A model generated the notes under the pieces. It saw only the letters and a program-made list of their open reading frames with translations, was not told the origin of the DNA and ran no database searches. Shown one piece after another: positions 23,518 through 28,989 of a stretch of DNA of 28,989 nt (position 1 is its first letter; every line of letters starts with the position of its first letter). This stretch comes from Thermomucor indicae-seudaticae (Eukaryota > Mucoromycota > Mucoromycetes > Mucorales > Lichtheimiaceae). Both the position numbers and the translations under genes were made by a program. The DNA lies in contig JSYX01000453.1 in assembly GCA_000787465.1 (NCBI GenBank), forward strand, positions 1 to 28,989, in the 5' to 3' direction.

Positions 23518-25043
23518 AGAATTACTGTTCTCTTTGTTAATGGTGACACTGCTCTGCTACCTCGCGCGTTGGATGTTTTAACTTTCGCATCTTGTAGGAG
23601 GATGTTACGCAACGCTTTGACTATGAATATAGCTCTTGCAATCTTGGTATGTGTACATCATCTGCTTTACATAGCTCACTATGACTTGCCAATGACAAAA
23701 AGACGGAGAAGGAATCATGTTGGCCGTCTTGATTTCTCATGCACACATCACAGAATAATAAACTGGTCTCTTCCTTTGTGCAATATGCAAGTGTTTACGA
23801 CAAAGTTCGCTCATGCAGCCAACTCCCGTCATCTTTTGATCTCGCGAGGAAAAGAGGAATCTGGACTTTTGTAGTGACTGGTTGCAAAAGAGTTTAGACC
23901 ATCATGTGCACATTTACTGACCAAAGAATGCGTTGATGTTGATGCTTGGTGACGTGGCGGTTGTCCATAAGCCGACTTGTCATTCAAAGCGGGAGACGAT
24001 GGCTGTTGACAAAGTTCCGCCACAGGGGTTGCCAAAGGACTCTGAAGGAGCGCTGAGAACACGTTGTCAATCGCTTTCTTTATTGCAGACCTTTGGCAGA
24101 TGGTCATGACACTATTCCAAAAGCATTGTTGACAGCTTGCAGGTCGGATTCTCAATATAGTCGCCCGGTGACGTATTGGTATCAAAGTAGCGACAGAACA
24201 AGGTTAACCAGTCTGATATGGTTGCGTTCCGCCACTGCAGTGCATAGGAATAGGTGGATAAAGAAGCTTTCGAATGTTGCTAAATCCTCAAACAGATATG
24301 CGTAGACGTCTGTATCCGTGTTCAAGGACTTCTGGGTCCCCCGACATGCTTTACGATCGTTTCACTTTTACGGGTATCGGTCATCCTCGGGTTTATCATG
24401 AACAACGGAGTTGTTGTCACAGTTGGATCTCTTATATATGTCCGTGTCCCTGATGATCGCCCTTGGAACGTCCTCCTGTCAACATCGGAAACAGTTCTTT
24501 TTGATCACGAGAATCAATGTTGGGGGAAGCAGCATGAGAACTGAATGAGGCAAGCAGCTTTTTATTGGGAGCTGTACATGTGGATCCTTAATGCAGAAAA
24601 GAATGTTTGGGTATCAAGGAAAACCCCTTTTTGTCAGAACAAGTGCGAGTTCCTTTTTTATAGTACGAGAAGGGGGCTCACCTTTTTTCGCATAGAAGGG
24701 CCATCTTGATGTTGGCCCGTCAAAACGGCTTTTTTAGGCAGATAGACTTTTTTGGGGATCTGGAAGGAAATACCGAAGTTCCCATATAGGCGCAGTATTG
24801 AAACAATAAACATTTGATGATGACGATATGCAGTTGGCGATCAGAACCAGTTGCATGCGGAGTTGAATCATTGGTCACACCAGCGACAAGCGCAAATGAA
24901 ACGGAGTGTTTGCGCCACTCGAATCAAACAACTTTACCCCCCAAAAAAAGAGAGGGTGTTGCAGGAGAAAAAAAAATAAAGAATGGAGCCAAGAAACACA
25001 ATGGAGGATTGCCTTCCTTTTCTTCCTTCTTTTTTTTCTCTTC
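23518..25043. other. Region upstream of the methyltransferase gene; possible coding remnants
   Basis: On the minus strand 24200-24330 reads TDVYAYLFEDLATFESFF and then HLFLCTAVAERNHIRLV before a stop; 23829-24090 in another frame gives AIKKAIDNVFSALLQSPLA followed by a Ser/Pro/Gln-rich tail. They might be two exons of one small gene, but no start or clean splice pair was found. A GGGCCA...TGGCCC hairpin sits at 24699-24719. The last 100 bases before the methyltransferase start are pyrimidine-rich, a usual fungal promoter feature. Confidence 0.3.
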
Positions 25044-26832
25044 ATGATTCTCACCAATTCAAACGAAAAACGAAAATCATGGCTTTTCGGCTGGTTTTCA
25101 CATTTAACAACAACACATCATCAACGTCAACCGCCTTTTCCGCCACCACGTCCGCAAGCAAATCGGCATAATAATAATGACTGGAGGACAGTTGACGACA
25201 ACAGCACACCAATGAGCAGAACCGCGTCAAACTCGTCAACAAGAACTGGTGGGGCTGAGGATTTTGCGACATATTCACCGCGCCAACGGTTTAGTTTTCC
25301 TCCTTTGACTGCACCTGGCACACCTGAGCGTCGCAACTCTCAACAGACAACCACAAGTTCAATCATGTCAGATGATCAATATTCGTCATCATCGTGTCAT
25401 CGACGAAACAGTAATGAAAGGTCGATTCTAAGTGAACTCTGGTCCAAAGCACGACGCCATCATCCTCATTATCCACGGTTTCATTGGCCACCACGTCGCC
25501 ACCATCATCATATTTGCCACTGTCAACGACACGAATCGTCGTTCTTTGTTGATCAACAAGCTCATAGTGTCGGCGGGACTCCCCGGAGATCCCATGACGA
25601 TCCGGTTGGATATGAGGACGAACTTATTCCACCGAATCAACTACAACAGAAACGTCATTCCATCACGTCGCTTGTCTCCAGCGGTTCGCGTCCTACTTCT
25701 CTTTTTGGATCTCAGCCTGAATCCCCAGCCTTCCATCCAACCAAAGAACAACAACAAGAAGATGAGGATGCGGTGGTAGTGGCAGAGCCGTGCCGACCAC
25801 GACGACCGAATGAACCCTTTGAACGTTGGACGGTTGCACCAGAATTGGTACGATTAGCATTTGACGACCAGTAAGTTTTATCCTGCAGAAACTAGAGGGT
25901 GCGGAGTTGTACTGATGGAGGTTGTACAAGATTATTCTGTAGCCCGTTCGATATTTCTCCTTCCGCCGGTGCAGCAGAAAAGCATGTGCTGCATGTTGGG
26001 TAATTTACTGGCTCATATAATAAAGAAAGCTGAGAGTGGCTAATTTGTTCATGATTAATAGATGTGGCGACGGATCTTGGGCGACTGAGGTTGCTCTGCA
26101 GTATCCTAAATGGACGGTGGTTGGGATGGACGACCGCGAAGGGAGAAGGATATCATCGCCTATTCGTCGGATGGGGCCCCGGAACTTCAAATTCATTCGG
26201 TGCCACGATTCTTCGCTTTTGGAAGGTCTGAAAAGGATATCGGACGAGACGTATGACTTGGTCCATTGCCGGTTCTTGACACTTTCCTACACGGCCGAAC
26301 AATATCAAGAACTGGTGAATGAATGCTGGCGTATCTGTAAACCAGGCGGTTACGTGGAGCTTTTGGAAATGGATATGCGTATCTATCATTATCGCCGCTC
26401 CATCTCAGGTCACATTACGCAGAAGTTCAATTCAGAAGGTACATATAGTATATTTATGCAAAACAACAAGATGCTCAAATAAGATTTACTCTAGTCATTC
26501 ACGTGATGGAATCTAAGTCTTTGGATCCCCGTCTAGCGCGTCGGCTCAAGGATCTCTTTGGTGACGGACACGACCGTCATGTTATGTATCATGGCAGCTA
26601 TTCGTCTTTACCACTGGGTGTCTGGGGAGGTCGTCTAGGCGTCATGTTTCGCGAAGATATCCACAGGCTCTTTGAACTCTTTGAACCCGCCGTAGCCGAG
26701 TTTAATGGTACTCCGATGCGAACAGACAAAGAACTGGAATCCGCATTCGAGAGCATGGACGCCGAAATGGAATCACAGTGGGCGTTCATGAATATGCATC
26801 ACGCTTATGCGCAAAAGATCCTGCGCCCATAA
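25044..26832 (+). CDS. Class I SAM-dependent methyltransferase with long disordered N-terminus, 532 aa
   Basis: Exons: 25044-25870, 25943-25999, 26062-26438, 26495-26832 (introns 72, 62 and 56 nt), all in phase. Residues 1 to about 260 are low complexity, rich in Ser, His, Arg, Gln and Pro, including a His/Arg/Pro cluster near 145-165. The catalytic domain begins near residue 275. Motif I is HVGCGDGSW (about 293-301), split by intron 2. It is followed by WTVVGMDDRE with the acidic residue after strand 2, then YDLVHCRFLTLSY, then CKPGGYVELLEMD. The C-terminus has FREDIHRLFELFEP and WAFMNMHHAYAQKI. This layout fits the large fungal Methyltransf_25-type family related in fold to LaeA; substrate unknown. 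The frame is open further upstream to an ATG at 24906, but that adds a hydrophobic run encoded by the pyrimidine tract, so 25044 is preferred. Confidence 0.9.
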
Positions 26833-27246
26833 AATGCACACAAAAAGATGATACCCCTTCTCCTCACCCAAAAAATAGCCCCCCCTTCTCCTTCGCTTTC
26901 CCCTGTATTTATTTCCTGTTTCTTTTCTTTGTACAGTTTTTGAGCTTTCTTCTGTGTGTATATTTCGAAAAAAACAAACAATGATTCCTCACTCTGTCTC
27001 TCCCCTCTCTCTCACACACTCTGTGTACAGTAAAAAAGAAGGGTCTGCATAAAAGAAGGTACCATAACGGACATCGTGTAACGGACAAGTCGGCAATGGC
27101 TTGGAACTGGAAATTTCCAGCCCGCCAGGTCAGCAGGAAAAAACAGTATTTTTGTTCAATTGGGCTTGGGTTTATCAAGAGGTACACCATTAAAGCAATT
27201 AGTCCTAGAGAAGGAGAGAGCTCATTCGTAGTGGACTTTGGTATAG
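26833..27246. promoter_or_regulatory. Intergenic region between methyltransferase and mL49
   Basis: About 400 bases holding the methyltransferase 3' UTR and the mL49 promoter. It includes a pyrimidine-rich tract (26870-26950) and a CT/CA-rich patch (26990-27025). No gene is seen; frames crossing the region are low complexity. Confidence 0.5.
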
Positions 27247-27558
27247 ATGCTGCGATCAATATTATTACGTCGTTCATTTACCAGTAGTGTTACTCCTGCA
27301 CCACCGCGTTATTTCATTTCACGGACTGCCAACAATAATCTTCCAGTCTACACCGATTTCAAGAATGGACGGACGCAGCTGTTGACGATCATTCGTCGTG
27401 TACAAGGGGATGCGTATGCTCTGAAAAACGATATTTTGTCTCTATTTCCTGACGCACCCAAAGACTATGTCAAAGTGAATCCTGTCAATAACCACGTCGT
27501 CATCAAGGGTCTCCACATGGACGATATTAAACAATGGCTTGCTCAGAAAGGCTTTTAA
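27247..27558 (+). CDS. Mitochondrial large ribosomal subunit protein mL49 (Img2 family), 103 aa
   Basis: mL49 is a protein of the mitochondrial 54S/39S large ribosomal subunit. The first 25 residues (MLRSILLRRSFTSSVTPAPP) are rich in Arg and Ser without acidic residues, a typical mitochondrial presequence. The family core follows: RYFISRTANNNLPVYTDF, then KNGRTQLLTIIRRVQGD, then a helix ending in VKVNPVNNHVVIKGLHMDDI and KQWLAQKGF at the end. The 'RT.NNNLPVY.D.KN....TIIRRI.GD' pattern is diagnostic of Img2. It is intronless and of ordinary length for the fungal form. An AATAAA lies about a dozen bases after the stop, a plausible poly(A) signal. Confidence 0.93.
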   Translation: MLRSILLRRSFTSSVTPAPPRYFISRTANNNLPVYTDFKNGRTQLLTIIRRVQGDAYALKNDILSLFPDAPKDYVKVNPVNNHVVIKGLHMDDIKQWLAQKGF

Positions 27559-27648
27559 TCCCTTGTTGTAAATAAAAGTAGAATATTTGTCTTCGTCATC
27601 ATCCCAGCCCTGGTTGTCGTCATCATCTCCTTTGCTCTGTCCATCCTT

Positions 27649-28391
27649 TATCCCCAATCCCTGTGCTTTTCTTCTTTCTCGTCGGCGCAAACATGGACCG
27701 TTTCAGCAGATCTTTCATTGACCAGGGAGTCGTCCTGGAAATATGCACGAATGGTTACATCCGTATCCATGACCATATCATGTGTCATGGAAGCTAAGAC
27801 AATGTGACGCCTGACGCGCCGCATTCTCGACAAACTCGAAATGATCAGTGCGGTCATCCGCGGTGTGCGCTGTACACCTGGCAGCAGACAGTTCCTGGAT
27901 TTCCGAGGCGTCGCCACCCGCCACCAGCAAGGAACGCGTCACCACGCACATGAGCATCTCGTCAGACATCCCACCCACTACAGGTCTATAACCTTCCGAT
28001 GCAGTCATGTAGTCATCATTGAAGTTCACGTCATGGTTTCAGTTCGCAGTATGAATAAGCTGGTGCTGCGAATTGGCCATTAACTGCCAAATTTGCAAGG
28101 GTATCTTGTACATCACGCTTACTGTTACGGGCATAGAAAGGAAGGGCTCCAATCTCGATAGGTGCGTCTAGGTCATACCCTATGTTTTATAAGGAGTGTA
28201 CCATAGCACGAGCTGTCATACATCGAACCATCTAGAGGACAGTAGAAATTCATACGCGTCTTCTCGCACATGAATATCTCCGGGCTATCCAAGAGTCTTC
28301 TCAATCGAAAGAAGGTACTGTCTCTGTAAAGGAACCTAATGGCAGAATGGCTGTAGCGCAGACAGCCAACGACGGTTTCATGAATAAGCAT
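27649..28391 (-). pseudogene. Broken or unresolved gene of unknown family
   Basis: The minus strand gives protein-like segments in successive frames. About 28173-28391 contains IRFLYRDSTFFRLRRLLDSP and YCPLDGSMYDSSCYGTLL. About 28040-28190 contains YDLDAPIEIGALPFYARNSK and DTLANLAVNGQFAAPAYSY. 27778-28030 contains VNFNDDYMTASEGYRPVVGG and EMLMCVVTRSLLVAGGDASE. 27648-27780 in a third frame has MVMDTDVTIRAYFQDDSLVN. The segments abut with overlaps of a few bases and without convincing splice sites between them, which fits frameshifts more than introns. I do not recognise the family. Sequencing errors could mimic this. It is convergent with mL49, whose stop is about 90 bp away. Confidence 0.4.
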
Positions 28392-28989
28392 TGGCTGTTA
28401 ATGATGATGATGACGACGACGATGAAAACGAATTGAAGAGACTATAATAAGCTGTCTGCGCGAGGAACAGAAATTGTTGAACACCAGATCTAAACCAAGA
28501 AGCCCAAGGAGTGCAAACACTTTATGCGGTGAAAATGTATTAAATGTTGAATGCATGACCGAAGTAGGAGATGATAGAAAGAGAGAAGTTTAACTCGTTT
28601 ATCGTTACTAGCAAAAGCGCCCTCGCCTCGCTTCGCGGAACGCTAAATGGGACCTCCGGGGAGAGATCTGGCTATGGCTTCATTGCCGTGAAAGCTTGCA
28701 AAAAAGGACGGCAGGGCTGGGCGGGGACAAACTGTCGGTGCGGATCAGGTTAAAGCTCTTATAAACGGACACTATCGCGATGTGAGTTAATATTACGCGT
28801 ATTTCGATACTAAAGGTTAATGTAGTTACCGGTGTTCCCGCACACCGCGCGGCCAGCGCACCCACGCAACAAAGCAAAAGGACGATGATGTGGCACTTGC
28901 CCCGCATGACGAATCGCCCAGCCGTAACAAAGAAGGCTCGCAGACCCGCCCAACACGATTGCAGACTCAAAAGGCCTCCATTCTTGATG
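28392..28989. other. No gene recognised (right flank)
   Basis: The segment starts with an ATGATGATGACGACGACG-like trinucleotide patch (28401-28424) and becomes GC-rich around 28620-28740 and 28830-28870. Frames of 60-96 codons on both strands show no domain. It may contain the edge of a gene lying beyond the window. Confidence 0.4.

Noticed and set aside
24699..24719. GGGCCA/TGGCCC hairpin as a terminator or regulatory element
   Set aside because: A single 6-bp stem in non-coding DNA is expected by chance.
24906..25043. Upstream in-frame start of the methyltransferase with a hydrophobic segment
   Set aside because: The hydrophobic run is the translation of a pyrimidine-rich promoter tract; the downstream ATG is more natural.

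Overview
The window is nuclear DNA from a filamentous fungus, most likely an early-diverging one (Mucoromycota). This rests on many short spliceosomal introns (mostly 53-76 nt, GTAAGT/GTATG/GTACG donors) and on a gene set that joins fungal Mediator and Pol I subunits with a dynactin p50 and a CCDC6-type coiled-coil protein. The phylum is an inference from gene content, not from a marker gene. No tRNA, rRNA, CRISPR array or complete transposon was recognised.

Left part (1.6-13.2 kb): a compact block of housekeeping genes. Dynactin subunit 2/dynamitin (minus, 9 exons) is divergent from RPA12, the small zinc-ribbon subunit of RNA polymerase I (plus, 4 exons). RPA12 converges on a run of four tandem minus-strand genes: AFG2/DRG1-type AAA+ ATPase (14 exons), Mediator subunit MED7 (6 exons), a CCDC6-like coiled-coil protein (11 exons) and an intronless ACT-domain protein of the CASTOR type. 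For every multi-exon gene I assembled an exon chain that stays in phase from start to stop; coordinates are in the entries. Only 78 bases separate the MED7 stop from the AFG2 start.

Middle (13.2-18.4 kb): an irregular minus-strand locus. Its 3' end (14.1-14.9 kb) is a phase-consistent chain of five exons of an unknown protein with a hydrophobic C-terminus. Upstream lie two arrays (15.6-16.15 and 17.5-18.1 kb) of back-to-back intron-like units with good donors, TTCTAAC-like branch sites and TAG/CAG acceptors, separated by A-rich 'exons' of 6-63 nt. Between the arrays is a degenerate, internally duplicated segment. This looks like an exon-intron cassette amplified in tandem and partly decayed, and it is the most unusual thing here.

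Right part (18.4-29 kb): 18.4-25.0 kb is gene-poor, with only fragments of coding-like sequence and a small AT-rich repeat. Then come two clear plus-strand genes: a class I SAM-dependent methyltransferase with a long low-complexity N-terminus (4 exons) and mitochondrial ribosomal protein mL49 (Img2). The end (27.6-28.4 kb) carries protein-like minus-strand segments in shifting frames, probably a broken gene.
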